Below are positions 26,952 through 35,780 of a stretch of 64,000 bases of DNA, in pieces. The stretch is from Bradyrhizobium sp. BTAi1 (GTDB lineage: Bacteria > Pseudomonadota > Alphaproteobacteria > Rhizobiales > Xanthobacteraceae). Both the position numbers and the translations under genes were made by a program. The stretch is from contig NC_009485.1 of NCBI RefSeq assembly GCF_000015165.1, positions 7,955,501 to 8,019,500 of the forward strand, given 5' to 3'. How positions within the stretch are numbered: the first letter of the stretch is position 1; every line of letters starts with the position of its first letter. The notes beneath the pieces were generated by a model. That model saw only the letters and a list, made by a program, of their open reading frames with translations, had not been told where the DNA came from and did not search any database.

Positions 26952-27112
26952 GCCACCCTCCCCTGGAGGGGGAGGGTCGCAACGAGCGAAGCGAGATGCG
27001 AGGCGGGGTGGGGTGATCTCTCCATGCGCGCCGGTGCCCGTGGCCTCACCCCACCCCGGCGCGTATCGCTATCGCGACACGCGCCGACCCTCCCCCTCCA
27101 GGGGAGGGTGAC
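26952..27112. repeat. Palindromic repeat family A, copy 3
   Basis: CCACCCTCCCCTGGAGGGGG at the left and CCCCCTCCAGGGGAGGGTG at the right are inverted; the inside carries GCGGGGTGGGGTGATCTCTC and TCACCCCACCCCGGCGCG. Copies 2 and 3 share both outer arms almost exactly; the centre differs. It fills most of the gap before argJ. Confidence 0.88.
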
Positions 27113-27226
27113 ACTGAGTTTGCCGCAGCGACGTTGGCAGCTGTTGACGTGGCAACATCCACTCCCCCAACGACAAGCGAGATGATACAGAGCGCTTCCC
27201 GCTCATTCCCTGTCGGAAGCCTCTCG

Positions 27227-28468
27227 ATGTCCTCAGCCGTCTCCCCGCTCGCCCCGACCGACGTCCCCGACATGCCGGCGCTTGCCGGCGTCAGGCTCGC
27301 CACCGCCGCGGCCGGCATCCGCTACAAGAACCGCACCGACGTGCTGCTGGCGCTGCTGGATCCCGGCACCACCGTCGCGGGCGTGTTCACCAAATCCAAA
27401 TGCCCGTCGGCGCCGGTCGAATGGTGCCGCGCCAAATTGAAGGGCGGCAAGGCGCGCGCGCTGGTCGTCAATTCCGGCAATGCCAATGCCTTCACCGGCA
27501 AGACCGGCAAGCAGTCGACGGCGCTGACCGCGGCGATCGCCGCCAAGGCGGTCGGCTGCAAGCAGGACGAGATCTTCCTCGCTTCGACCGGCGTGATCGG
27601 CGAGCCGCTGGATGCCACCAAATTCGACGGCGTGCTCGAAGGTCTCGCCGGGACCGCTGACGCGGAGGACTGGATGGGCGCCGCGCGCGCCATCATGACC
27701 ACCGACACGTTCCCGAAAGTCGCGACCGCCACCGTCAAGCTCGGCAAGGCCAAGGTGACGATCAACGGCATGGCCAAGGGCGCCGGCATGATCGCGCCTG
27801 ATATGGCGACGATGCTGTCCTTCATCTTCACCGACGCGCCGATCACGGCGCCCGCGCTGCAGGCGCTGCTCAAGGCCGGCGTCGAGGACACCTTCAACGC
27901 CGTGACGATCGACGGCGATACCTCGACCTCCGACACGCTGCTTGCCTTCGCCACCGGCGCCGCCGCCGCCAAGGGCGCACCGAAGATCAGCCGCATCAGC
28001 GATCCCAACGCCAAGGCCTTCGTGAAGGCGTTCAACGCCGTGCTGGCCGATCTCGCCGAGCAGGTGGCGCGTGACGGCGAGGGCGCGCGCAAGCTGGTCG
28101 AGATCATCGTCGAAGGCGCCAAGACCAAGCAGTCGGCGCGCAGGATCGCGATGTCGATCGCCAACTCGCCGCTGGTGAAGACCGCGATCGCCGGCGAGGA
28201 CGCCAATTGGGGCCGCGTCGTGATGGCCGTAGGCAAGGCCGGCGAGCCGGCCGATCGCGACAAGCTGTCGATCTCGTTCAACGGCATCCGCGTGGCGTCG
28301 AAGGGCGCGCGCGATCCGTCCTATGACGAGACGGAAGTGTCGAATGCGATGAAGGCGCAGACCATTCAGATCAAGGTCGCGCTCGGCCTCGGCAAGGGCC
28401 GCGACCGCGTGCTGACCTGCGACCTGACCAAGGAGTATGTCGCGATCAACGGCGACTACCGCTCGTAG
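27227..28468 (+). CDS. argJ: Bifunctional ornithine acetyltransferase / N-acetylglutamate synthase
   Basis: ArgJ transfers the acetyl group of N-acetylornithine to glutamate in the cyclic arginine pathway, and may also use acetyl-CoA. The precursor cuts itself before the nucleophile Thr195 in GMAKGAGMIAPDMATMLSF; this motif is intact. Other family blocks are RALVVNSGNANAFTG and IAGEDANWGRVVMAVGKAG, and the end is the typical TCDLTKEYVAINGDYRS. ATG 27227 has GGAAG seven bases upstream and gives 413 residues, the usual length. The frame is open upstream into the repeat. Confidence 0.96.
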   Translation: MSSAVSPLAPTDVPDMPALAGVRLATAAAGIRYKNRTDVLLALLDPGTTVAGVFTKSKCPSAPVEWCRAKLKGGKARALVVNSGNANAFTGKTGKQSTALTAAIAAKAVGCKQDEIFLASTGVIGEPLDATKFDGVLEGLAGTADAEDWMGAARAIMTTDTFPKVATATVKLGKAKVTINGMAKGAGMIAPDMATMLSFIFTDAPITAPALQALLKAGVEDTFNAVTIDGDTSTSDTLLAFATGAAAAKGAPKISRISDPNAKAFVKAFNAVLADLAEQVARDGEGARKLVEIIVEGAKTKQSARRIAMSIANSPLVKTAIAGEDANWGRVVMAVGKAGEPADRDKLSISFNGIRVASKGARDPSYDETEVSNAMKAQTIQIKVALGLGKGRDRVLTCDLTKEYVAINGDYRS

Positions 28469-28488
28469 CTTTCCACGCTCTGCAACAG

Positions 28489-28518
28489 ATCCCGGGCCGG
28501 GCTCGGCCGTCCCGGGAT
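28489..28518. terminator. Bidirectional hairpin between argJ and the TadG-like gene
   Basis: ATCCCGGG (28489-28496) and CCCGGGAT (28511-28518) are exact complements, with a second small pairing GCC/GGC inside. It sits between two convergent stops (28468 and 28529), so it can end both transcripts. No T run. Confidence 0.6.
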
Positions 28519-28528
28519 GATTGCTGGG

Positions 28529-29878
28529 TCAGCTCGAAATGCGCGCGTCCGCCACCGCCTTCTTGAACAGCGCATTCATGGCGTCGGCGATGCCCTGTGT
28601 CGGCGACACCTCGAAATAGAAGCCGGGCGAAGCGCAGGCCTGCATGTTCTGCGCGATCTCGCTGTTCGGCGACGGGCCGAACGGCCCTTTGTTGAAGGGA
28701 TCGATCCAGCTCATGTACCAGCTGTTGGTCGGCAGCTGCAGATAGGTCGTATAGAGCACCGCGATCTTGATGCCGCGGTTCTTCAGCGTGGTGCAGAGCG
28801 CCGGGTTGATCGGCGACTGGCAGCGATTGCCGCTTGCCTTGGGCTTCAGGCACGCCGCATTGCTTTCGTCGGCAACGCCGTCGGACACGAAGAACAGATA
28901 TTTCAGCGGTGATCCCGTGGTGCCATCGCCCGGCGTCGAGATCTCATTGTTGACGGCCGGAAAGACCGCCGTGAACGGCGTGTCCTTGTCGGCGGTATAG
29001 GCATCGTTGTTGCCGTAGACGCCCATCAGGTCGATATTTCCTGCGGCACTCTTGGCGCTCGACAGATTGGCCGACAGCGCGAACAGAGCGCGCAGGCCGA
29101 TCGTCTTCGACGCCGCGCCGAAATCATAGATCGCCATGCGGAACTGATTGGGATAGGTCTGGGTCTGCGTGGCCGTATCCATCAGCTGCTGGGTGGCGCT
29201 GCGCAGAACGTCGATCCGCGTCGTGACGCCGATGCTCTTCGCGAGATTATAGAAGTTGTTCGAATCGTTGTAGTCGTGGCAGGCGAAGGCACAATAGCGA
29301 TTGCTGCCATACTTCGCATCCGAGGTCGCGTTGACCATCTTGGTGACGTCGTCGGGCGTCGCCGCCACGCCCATCGAAGGCGAGTTGTCGAGCAGCAGAT
29401 AGAAGTCGATATATTTCGGCATCGAGGCGGTCGCCTTCGACATGCCCTGCAACGTCATCGTCTTGATCCCGACGATGTTCATGAACATCATCGGCACGCT
29501 CGCCGAGAACGACACGGTTGCGGTCAGTACCGAGCCGGTCTTCTTCACCTCAGGCGTGACGCTGTTCAGCGTGTAGCCGGTGGTGCCGTTCATGTTGCCG
29601 TTGAAGATATTGCGGGCATCGTCATTGCCGGCAGTGATGATGCCGTCCGCGGTCATCGCGCCAGCGGCGATGAAGGCCGGCGACGTCCGCGACACCGCTC
29701 CGACCGAGGCGGCGTCCACCGCTGATTGCAACTTGGCGCGCAGCTGGTTCGCCCGGCTGTAATCGACGCCGCAACCGACCGCCGTGATCAGCGGCACGCA
29801 GACGATGGCGAACGTCACCGCGACGTTGCCCTGGATGTCGCTGCGGAAGCGGGCGAGCAGACTCGATAACATGCGCAT
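28529..29878 (-). CDS. TadG-like pilus assembly protein with von Willebrand domain
   Basis: A 449-residue protein. The N-terminus RFRSDIQGNVAVTFAIVCVP is the TadE/TadG membrane helix with a conserved glycine-asparagine start. After about 155 residues a von Willebrand A domain begins with DFYLLLDNSPSMGVA, the DxSxS metal site, and continues to YLFFVSDGVAD. These proteins are associated with Flp/Tad pilus loci and are exposed outside the inner membrane. No other tad gene is next to it, so it is an orphan copy. Cysteines pair in the middle (CAFACHD, CLKPK, CQSP, CTT), suggesting disulfides. The upstream region has two CtrA-like boxes. Confidence 0.88.
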   Translation of the reverse strand: MRMLSSLLARFRSDIQGNVAVTFAIVCVPLITAVGCGVDYSRANQLRAKLQSAVDAASVGAVSRTSPAFIAAGAMTADGIITAGNDDARNIFNGNMNGTTGYTLNSVTPEVKKTGSVLTATVSFSASVPMMFMNIVGIKTMTLQGMSKATASMPKYIDFYLLLDNSPSMGVAATPDDVTKMVNATSDAKYGSNRYCAFACHDYNDSNNFYNLAKSIGVTTRIDVLRSATQQLMDTATQTQTYPNQFRMAIYDFGAASKTIGLRALFALSANLSSAKSAAGNIDLMGVYGNNDAYTADKDTPFTAVFPAVNNEISTPGDGTTGSPLKYLFFVSDGVADESNAACLKPKASGNRCQSPINPALCTTLKNRGIKIAVLYTTYLQLPTNSWYMSWIDPFNKGPFGPSPNSEIAQNMQACASPGFYFEVSPTQGIADAMNALFKKAVADARISS

Positions 29879-29942
29879 GAAGGATGCCTAACGAACCATG
29901 ATGGGGTCACGGCGTTCTCCCGTGAAAATACGCATGGGCCGA

Positions 29943-30007
29943 TTAAGGTTGGCTTATCTCAATCGTGGAAACACGGCACGAAACCGCCTAGGTTAAGATT
30001 CCCTCAA
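29943..30007 (-). promoter_or_regulatory. Two near-consensus CtrA-type boxes
   Basis: TTAAGGTTGGCTTAT (29943-29957) and TTAAGATTCCCTCAA (29993-30007) each fit TTAA-N7-TTAA with one change in the second half. They lie in the 189-base region between the TadG-like gene and mutT. CtrA controls pilus genes in Caulobacter and relatives. Family knowledge plus pattern; binding not shown. Confidence 0.4.
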
Positions 30008-30067
30008 CAGACGCAGCTCACGCATGCGATCATGCCGTGATGCGTTGCCACCTCGCCCGACCGGATC

Positions 30068-30478
<411 letters not shown>

Positions 30479-30503
30479 GGCACGGCGATTTGCCTATCCC
30501 CAG

Positions 30504-30620
30504 TCGTCATGCGCGGGCTTGACCCGCCTGCGGGGCCGAAGCCCCTTCGGCGCGGCGAAGGCCCGCGCATCCATCAGTTCCGAAGACGATGGATCGCCGG
30601 GTCAAGCCCGGCGATGACGA
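30504..30620. repeat. Palindromic repeat family D
   Basis: TCGTCATGCGCGGGCTTGAC at the left (30505 on) is complementary to GTCAAGCCCGGCGATGACGA at the right (30602 on). Inner arms GCCGAAGCCCCTTCGGC and GATGGATCGCCGGG add a branched fold. This is a well-known type of dispersed element in rhizobial genomes. Confidence 0.8.
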
Positions 30621-30629
30621 GCAGTGCGA

Positions 30630-31475
30630 TCATTCCCGCGGCGTTCGCTTCACCGCCGCCTCCAGGCTTGCCGTCGCCGAGCCCGGCTTCAGCGGCTTCT
30701 GCTGGCTTTCATGCGGCGCCCAGCCGGAGATCCAGATGATATCGAAGGTGGCGCGGATGCGGCCATCGGCATCGGCGAAGCGTTCGGAATAGATCTCGGC
30801 CATACGCAGCAAGGTGGCGCGGCGCAGCGGCGTGCGGCGGCGCTCGACCAGGCTGTTGGCGGCCCCCATGCGGCGCAGATCATGCATCAGCCCGAACGCG
30901 CTGGCATAGCGGACGACGACACGATCGACGTCCGTGACCGGCAGCGCAAAGCCGGCGCGCTGCAACAGGCCGCCAATGTCGCGCAGATCGGCGAACGGCG
31001 CGACGCGCGGCGAGACGCCGCCCTCGCATTCGGCCTCGGCGGCGGCAAAGGATTGCCTGAGCTCGGTCAGCGTATCGCCGCCGATCATCGCCGCGAGCAA
31101 CAGCCCATCGGGGCGCAAGGCGCGGCGGATCTGCGCGAGCACGCCGGGGAGATCATTGACGAACTGGAACGCCAGCGCCGACAGCGCGAGATCGAGCGAA
31201 TGCGGCGCCAGCGGCAGCGTCTCATCGGCCGTCTCGGGTGCCGCGAGATGCACCAGCTGCGCCATAGGGTCCGTCAGAAGCGGCTTGAGGCCGGCGCCGG
31301 GCGTCCACACATCGGCGGCTGCCGTAAAGGACCGGTTCACCGCGGCAAGCCGATCTCCGAGATCCTCGGCGACGCGCTCCAGCAGGAACGTCTCCGGCGC
31401 GCCTGCTGCCCGGCGCTGCCTCAGCGCAAGCAGGCGTCGATCGAACAGAACGGGAGCGGTGGCAGGCTGGGTCAT
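30630..31475 (-). CDS. BioC/NDUFAF5-like SAM-dependent methyltransferase
   Basis: A 281-residue class I methyltransferase-like protein. The pattern FDRRLLALRQRRAAGAPETF with DTLTELRQSFAAAEAECEGG and RYASAFGLMHDLRRMGAANS matches the family shared by bacterial BioC-like proteins and mitochondrial NDUFAF5, which modifies an arginine of complex I subunit NDUFS7. The SAM motif I is weak (glycine-rich loop replaced by TAAADVWTPGAG), so catalytic activity needs proof. No other biotin gene is near, which favours the NDUFAF5-type role. It is divergent from comF, 77 bases away. Confidence 0.82.
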   Translation of the reverse strand: MTQPATAPVLFDRRLLALRQRRAAGAPETFLLERVAEDLGDRLAAVNRSFTAAADVWTPGAGLKPLLTDPMAQLVHLAAPETADETLPLAPHSLDLALSALAFQFVNDLPGVLAQIRRALRPDGLLLAAMIGGDTLTELRQSFAAAEAECEGGVSPRVAPFADLRDIGGLLQRAGFALPVTDVDRVVVRYASAFGLMHDLRRMGAANSLVERRRTPLRRATLLRMAEIYSERFADADGRIRATFDIIWISGWAPHESQQKPLKPGSATASLEAAVKRTPRE

Positions 31476-31552
31476 GGCGGCTGGTTACGACGATCCTGCC
31501 GACCGGGCAATGCGCGCTTGAGCCAAACCAAGTGCGCGGCTAGCCTCAATGC

Positions 31553-32356
31553 ATGGGCCTCAACTTTGCTCCGATCAGCATCAGACGACTCGGTCCTGCC
31601 GCCCATGCGGCGCGGGGCGCCTTCGCCCACATCGCCAAGCTCGCGCTCGACATTGCCCTGCCGACTCTTTGCATCTCCTGTCGCGAGCCGGTGGATGGCG
31701 AAGGCGTCTGCGCGGCGTGCTGGGGCAAATTGTCGTTCATCGAGCGGCCCTACTGCCCGAAGCTCGGCATCCCCTTCGTGTACGATCCCGGCCCCGAGTT
31801 GCTGTCGATGGAGGCGATCGCGGCGCCGCCGGCCTATGCCAAGGCGCGCGCCGCCGTGCGCTATGACGAGGTCGCGCGCACCCTGGTGCATCAACTGAAA
31901 TATCAGGATCGTACCGATCTGGCGCCGATCATGGGGCGCTGGATGGCGCGCGCGGGCCGCGAACTGCTGGCGGATGCGGATCTCCTGGTCCCCGTGCCGC
32001 TGCACTGGCAGCGCGGCTTCAGCCGCCGCTACAACCAGTCCGGCGCGCTGGCGCGGGTGATCGCCCGCTGCAGCGGCGTCAGACTCCAGGGCGATGCGCT
32101 GCGCCGCGTCCGGGCCACCGCGCAGCAGGTCGGGTTGTCGCGGTCCCAGCGCAGCAGCAATGTGCAGGGTGCATTCCAGGTATCCCCAGACCGTCTGCAC
32201 GAGGTGCAGGGGCGCCGCATCGTGATCGTCGACGATGTCCTGACCACCGGCGCGACGGTCGATGCCTGCGCCCGCGCGCTGCTGCGCGCCAAGGCGGCCG
32301 AGGTCAGCGTGCTGGTCTTCGCCCGGGTTGTCGATGCGCCCCGCGCTCCCATATAA
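31553..32356 (+). CDS. comF: ComF family phosphoribosyltransferase-like protein
   Basis: A 267-residue double-zinc-ribbon plus PRTase protein. The N-terminal zinc finger has Cys40, Cys43, Cys53 and Cys56 (LCISCREP, VCAACWG). The phosphoribosyl region carries LVPVPLHWQRGFSRRYNQSG and the PRPP loop RIVIVDDVLTTGAT. ComF takes part in DNA uptake in naturally competent bacteria; elsewhere its job is not settled. It starts a short plus-strand run: comF, grxC (29 bases on), a nitrilase and DUF1178, the last three overlapping. Confidence 0.9.
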   Translation: MGLNFAPISIRRLGPAAHAARGAFAHIAKLALDIALPTLCISCREPVDGEGVCAACWGKLSFIERPYCPKLGIPFVYDPGPELLSMEAIAAPPAYAKARAAVRYDEVARTLVHQLKYQDRTDLAPIMGRWMARAGRELLADADLLVPVPLHWQRGFSRRYNQSGALARVIARCSGVRLQGDALRRVRATAQQVGLSRSQRSSNVQGAFQVSPDRLHEVQGRRIVIVDDVLTTGATVDACARALLRAKAAEVSVLVFARVVDAPRAPI

Positions 32357-32385
32357 TCCAACGTTCCGTAACAGCTGAGCGCGAC

Positions 32386-32658
32386 ATGACCGCTGCGATT
32401 GAAATCTATACCCGTCCGGGGTGCGGCTACTGCACCGCTGCCAAATCGCTCCTGACCCGCAAGAACGTCCCTTTCACCGAGCACGACGCGGGCAAGGATC
32501 CGACGATCCGGCAGAAGATGTATGATCGGGTCGGACCCGGCTCGACCTTTCCGCAGATCTTCATCGGGACGACCCATGTCGGCGGCTGCGACGATCTCTA
32601 TGCGCTCGATCGCGAAGGCAAGCTCGACGCCATGCTGGCCGGAGAGACGACATCATGA
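32386..32658 (+). CDS. grxC: Glutaredoxin 3
   Basis: A 90-residue dithiol glutaredoxin, the glutathione-linked disulfide reductase. The active site is CGYC at residues 13-16 (TRPGCGYCTAAK). The glutathione-binding TFPQIFIG and GGCDDLYAL motifs are present. Its end overlaps the nitrilase start by four bases (ATGA), so the two are translated together. Confidence 0.95.
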   Translation: MTAAIEIYTRPGCGYCTAAKSLLTRKNVPFTEHDAGKDPTIRQKMYDRVGPGSTFPQIFIGTTHVGGCDDLYALDREGKLDAMLAGETTS

Positions 32659-33533
32659 GCAATGACCGCAGCTTTACCGCCGCCATGGTGCAGATGCGCA
32701 CCGCGCTGCTGCCCGAGCCGAGCCTCGAGCAGGGCACCAGGCTGATCCGGGAAGCGGTCGCGCAGGGCGCCGAATATGTTCAGACGCCCGAAGTGAGCAA
32801 CATGATGCAGCTCAACCGGACGGCATTGTTCGCGCAGCTCAAGAGCGAGGAGGACGATCCCTCGCTGAAGGCCTATCGCGCGCTGGCCAAGGAGCTGGGT
32901 ATCCATCTGCATATCGGATCGCTGGCGCTGCGCTTCTCGGATGAGAAGGCGGTGAACCGCTCGTTCCTGATCGGGCCCGACGGCACTGTGCTGGCGAGCT
33001 ACGACAAGATCCACATGTTCGACATCGACCTGCCCGGCGGCGAGAGCTATCGCGAATCCGCCAATTACCAGCCCGGCGAGACCGCCGTGATCTCGGATCT
33101 GCCGTGGGGCCGGCTGGGACTGACGATCTGCTACGATGTCCGCTTCCCGGCGCTGTATCGCGCGCTGGCCGAGAGCGGCGCCTCCTTCATCAGCGTGCCC
33201 TCGGCCTTCACCCGCAAAACCGGCGAGGCGCATTGGCACACGCTGTTGCGCGCGCGCGCGATCGAGACCGGCTGCTTCGTGTTCGCCGCCGCGCAATGCG
33301 GCCTGCACGAGAACAAGCGCGAGACCTTCGGACACTCGCTGATCATCGATCCCTGGGGCGAGATCCTCGCCGAGGGCGGCGTCGAACCCGGCGTCATCGT
33401 GGCGCGGATCGACCCGGCGCGCGTCGAGACCGTCCGCCAGACCATCCCTTCGCTGCAGCATGGCCGCCGGTTCGGCATCGCCGATCCCAAAGCGGGGCCG
33501 GATTATCTGCACCTGGTGCGGGGCTCGGCATGA
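32655..33533 (+). CDS. Nitrilase-family carbon-nitrogen hydrolase (Nit2/omega-amidase-like)
   Basis: A 292-residue CN hydrolase. The catalytic triad is visible: Glu46 (QTPEVSN), Lys118 (YDKIHMFD) and Cys159 (LTICYDVRFP). The segment HMFDIDLPGGESYRES marks the Nit1/Nit2 branch, whose members hydrolyse deaminated glutathione or 2-oxoglutaramate. Its 4-base overlaps with glutaredoxin upstream and DUF1178 downstream place it in a glutathione-linked operon, which agrees with the deaminated-glutathione repair role. That role is inference. Confidence 0.9.
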   Translation: MSNDRSFTAAMVQMRTALLPEPSLEQGTRLIREAVAQGAEYVQTPEVSNMMQLNRTALFAQLKSEEDDPSLKAYRALAKELGIHLHIGSLALRFSDEKAVNRSFLIGPDGTVLASYDKIHMFDIDLPGGESYRESANYQPGETAVISDLPWGRLGLTICYDVRFPALYRALAESGASFISVPSAFTRKTGEAHWHTLLRARAIETGCFVFAAAQCGLHENKRETFGHSLIIDPWGEILAEGGVEPGVIVARIDPARVETVRQTIPSLQHGRRFGIADPKAGPDYLHLVRGSA

Positions 33534-34012
33534 TCCGCTACGCCTTGCGCTGCGAGCGTGATCATACGTTCGAAAGCTGGTTTCAGAGCTCCTCGGCTTA
33601 CGAGTCCCAGGTGAAGCGCAAGCTGGTGGAATGCCCGACCTGCGGCTCGACCAAGGTCGAGAAGGCGATCATGGCGCCGCGCATCGTCAGCAAGAAGGGC
33701 CGCGACGCTGCGCCGGTGCCGGCCGCCCCGGTGCCCGCGCCGGCCCCGGAGGTGATCCCGCCCGGACCGACCTCGCTGTTGATGGCGCAGGAGCGCGAGC
33801 TGCGCGCCAAGCTCAAGGAGCTGCGCGACCATATCGTCAAGAATGCCGACGATGTCGGCGAGCGCTTCCCGACCGAGGCGCGCAAGATGCATTACGGCGA
33901 GACCGAGCACCGGCCGATCTATGGCGAGGCGTCCATCGAGGAAGCGCGCGAACTGATCGAGGAAGGCATCGAAGTCGCACCGATCCCGGTGCTGCCGGAT
34001 GATCGGAACTGA
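33530..34012 (+). CDS. DUF1178 family protein
   Basis: A 160-residue protein with an N-terminal zinc-ribbon-like part: MIRYALRCERDHTFESWFQS and CPTCGSTKVEKAIMAPRI. A proline/alanine linker (about 64-80) precedes a helical C-terminal part, SLLMAQERELRAKLKELRDH and VGERFPTEARKMHYGETEHR. This matches DUF1178, of unknown function, usually encoded after the nitrilase as here. It overlaps the nitrilase stop by four bases. Confidence 0.92.
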   Translation: MIRYALRCERDHTFESWFQSSSAYESQVKRKLVECPTCGSTKVEKAIMAPRIVSKKGRDAAPVPAAPVPAPAPEVIPPGPTSLLMAQERELRAKLKELRDHIVKNADDVGERFPTEARKMHYGETEHRPIYGEASIEEARELIEEGIEVAPIPVLPDDRN

Positions 34013-34072
34013 GGCGAGGCGCGTCGATCATCAGCGGCGCATTCAGTTTTGCGTTCCGTCAATTCGCACTTC

Positions 34073-34146
34073 GTCATTGCGAGCGCAGCGAAGCAATCCA
34101 GAGTCCCGCCCGCAGCCCTGGATTGCTTCGCTGCGCTCGCAATGAC
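34073..34146. repeat. Palindromic repeat family B, complete copy 2
   Basis: CGTCATTGCGAGCGCAGCG at the left is complementary to CGCTGCGCTCGCAATGACG at the right; AAGCAATCCAGAG faces CTGGATTGCTT. It lies between DUF1178 and the short EamA gene and closely matches 22609-22685. Confidence 0.88.
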
Positions 34147-34188
34147 GGTCGAGACAGTTCGGCTTGAACGACGACCGTTTTCCGCGAG

Positions 34189-34632
34189 ATGACGATGTCT
34201 CCTCTCTCCTCCTCCTGGCAGCTCTGGGCGCTCCTCTCGGCATTCTTCGCCGCGCTCACCGCAATCTTCGCCAAGGTCGGCGTGGAGGGCATCAACTCCG
34301 ATCTCGCGACGCTGATCCGCACCGCGATCGTGCTGGTGACGTTGGCGCTGATCCTGTTCACGACCGGCCAGCTCACGAGTCCCGGCCCGATTTCCACAAA
34401 GAGCTGGATCTTCCTGACCCTGTCCGCGCTCGGTACCGGCGCGTCCTGGCTGTGCTACTTCCGCGCCCTGAAGCTCGGCCCCGCCACATTGGTGGCACCG
34501 ATCGACAAGCTCAGCGTCGTGCTGGTCGCCCTGTTCGGCGTCGTCTTTCTCGGCGAGCGCCCCAGCCTGCAGGGCTGGATCGGCATCGGGCTGATCGCCT
34601 GCGGTGCCGTGCTGATCGCCATCAAGAGCTGA
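34189..34632 (+). CDS. Half-size EamA-domain membrane protein
   Basis: A 147-residue protein with four to five membrane helices and a single EamA repeat: WALLSAFFAALTAIFAKVGV, TAIVLVTLALILFTTGQL, FRALKLGPATLVAPIDKLSV, and VFLGERPSLQGWIGIGLIAC. Full EamA transporters have two repeats, so this one probably works as a dimer like small multidrug transporters. It is convergent with a full-length EamA gene only seven bases away. ATG 34195 is an alternative start. Substrate unknown. Confidence 0.85.
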   Translation: MTMSPLSSSWQLWALLSAFFAALTAIFAKVGVEGINSDLATLIRTAIVLVTLALILFTTGQLTSPGPISTKSWIFLTLSALGTGASWLCYFRALKLGPATLVAPIDKLSVVLVALFGVVFLGERPSLQGWIGIGLIACGAVLIAIKS

Positions 34633-34639
34633 GGGCTGA

Positions 34640-35539
34640 CTACACCGCGATCAGCAGCGCCACGCCGCCGACGATCAGCACGATGCCGCAGACCTCGCGC
34701 AGCGACACTGGCTGCTTGAACGAGTAGTAGGACACGCCCTGTGCGAACAGCACCTCGACCAGCGCCAGGGTGCGGACGTTGGCCGCCGCCGTCAGCGCAA
34801 AGGCCAGGAACCAGAATTGCGAGGCGAAGGCGCCGATGAAGCCAGCCATCATCGATGGCCGCCACAGCGACAGGATGCCGCGCAGGATGTCCGGCGCGCG
34901 CGCCAGCAGATAGATGGTGAGGATCGCCGTCTGCGCGAACAGGCCCCAGACCAGCGTGGTCGACGCCGCGGTGACGAAGGAGACGCCTTGGACGTTGATG
35001 ATGGCGCCACGAAAGCCGACCGCCGAGAGCGCAAACGCCGCCGCAGCCACCAAACCGGTGACGGTCGGCTTCAGCTCCGCAAAGCTCTTGTCGCCACCGG
35101 GCCGCAGCGCGGTGATCACGACGCCGATGGTGGCGATCAGGATCGCAATCACCTTCGGCAGCGAGAGCGGGTCGCCGAGAAAGACAAAGCCAAAGATGGC
35201 GGTCTGGATCGCCTCCGTCTTCAGATAGGCCGTGGTCACCACGAAGGACCGGTCGGTCATGGCCAGCAACATCAGTCCGGTGCCGACGATCTGGCTGAGC
35301 GCGCCGAGCAGCAGCCACGGCCAGAACAGAGCCGGAGGCCAGCGCAGATGGTCCCCCGTGGCCAGCAGCACCGCGGCCAGGAACACCAGCGAGAACGGGA
35401 AACCGAACAGGAAGCGGATATTGGTCGCGCCCCAGGTGCCGAGCTTGGCCGTCAACGAGCGCTGCATCGCATTGCGCGCGACCTGACCGGCGGCAGCGAC
35501 CAGCGTGAAGGGAATCCAGAGCGAGGCGACGGACAACAT
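34640..35539 (-). CDS. EamA/DMT family transporter
   Basis: A 299-residue inner membrane protein with about ten helices in two EamA repeats (for example ALSQIVGTGLMLLAMTDRSF and YLKTEAIQTAIFGFVFLGDP in the first, FALTAAANVRTLALVEVLFA in the second). Members export metabolites or amino acids; the substrate is not readable here. Its 3' end faces the half-size EamA gene across seven bases. It starts from the region that holds repeat family C and the GIY-YIG fragment. Confidence 0.9.
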   Translation of the reverse strand: MLSVASLWIPFTLVAAAGQVARNAMQRSLTAKLGTWGATNIRFLFGFPFSLVFLAAVLLATGDHLRWPPALFWPWLLLGALSQIVGTGLMLLAMTDRSFVVTTAYLKTEAIQTAIFGFVFLGDPLSLPKVIAILIATIGVVITALRPGGDKSFAELKPTVTGLVAAAAFALSAVGFRGAIINVQGVSFVTAASTTLVWGLFAQTAILTIYLLARAPDILRGILSLWRPSMMAGFIGAFASQFWFLAFALTAAANVRTLALVEVLFAQGVSYYSFKQPVSLREVCGIVLIVGGVALLIAV

Positions 35540-35692
35540 TCGGGGCGACTGCGCGGCGGTGAGGGACGGCCACCGTGACCAGCGGGGCGCGCCGGGTCAA
35601 CCGTGCAGGCGGAAATTCAGCCGCATGTCAGGATTGCAGATCGCGGCGGGATGGCCGGCCAAACTCGGGTCGCTATGGTACAATCGCGCTAC

Positions 35693-35740
35693 AATGACGG
35701 TGTCGTCCCTGCGAACGCAGGGACCCATAACCACCGGCTC
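35693..35740. repeat. Palindromic repeat family C
   Basis: GTGTCGTCCCTGCGAACGCA with GGGACCCATAACCACCGG: a CCCTGCG AA CGCAGGG core like that at about 22559 in the opposite orientation. Confidence 0.6.
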
Positions 35741-35780
35741 CCGTTGTTCTTGGGCGGTCCCTCCACGCGATGGTGTGGCC

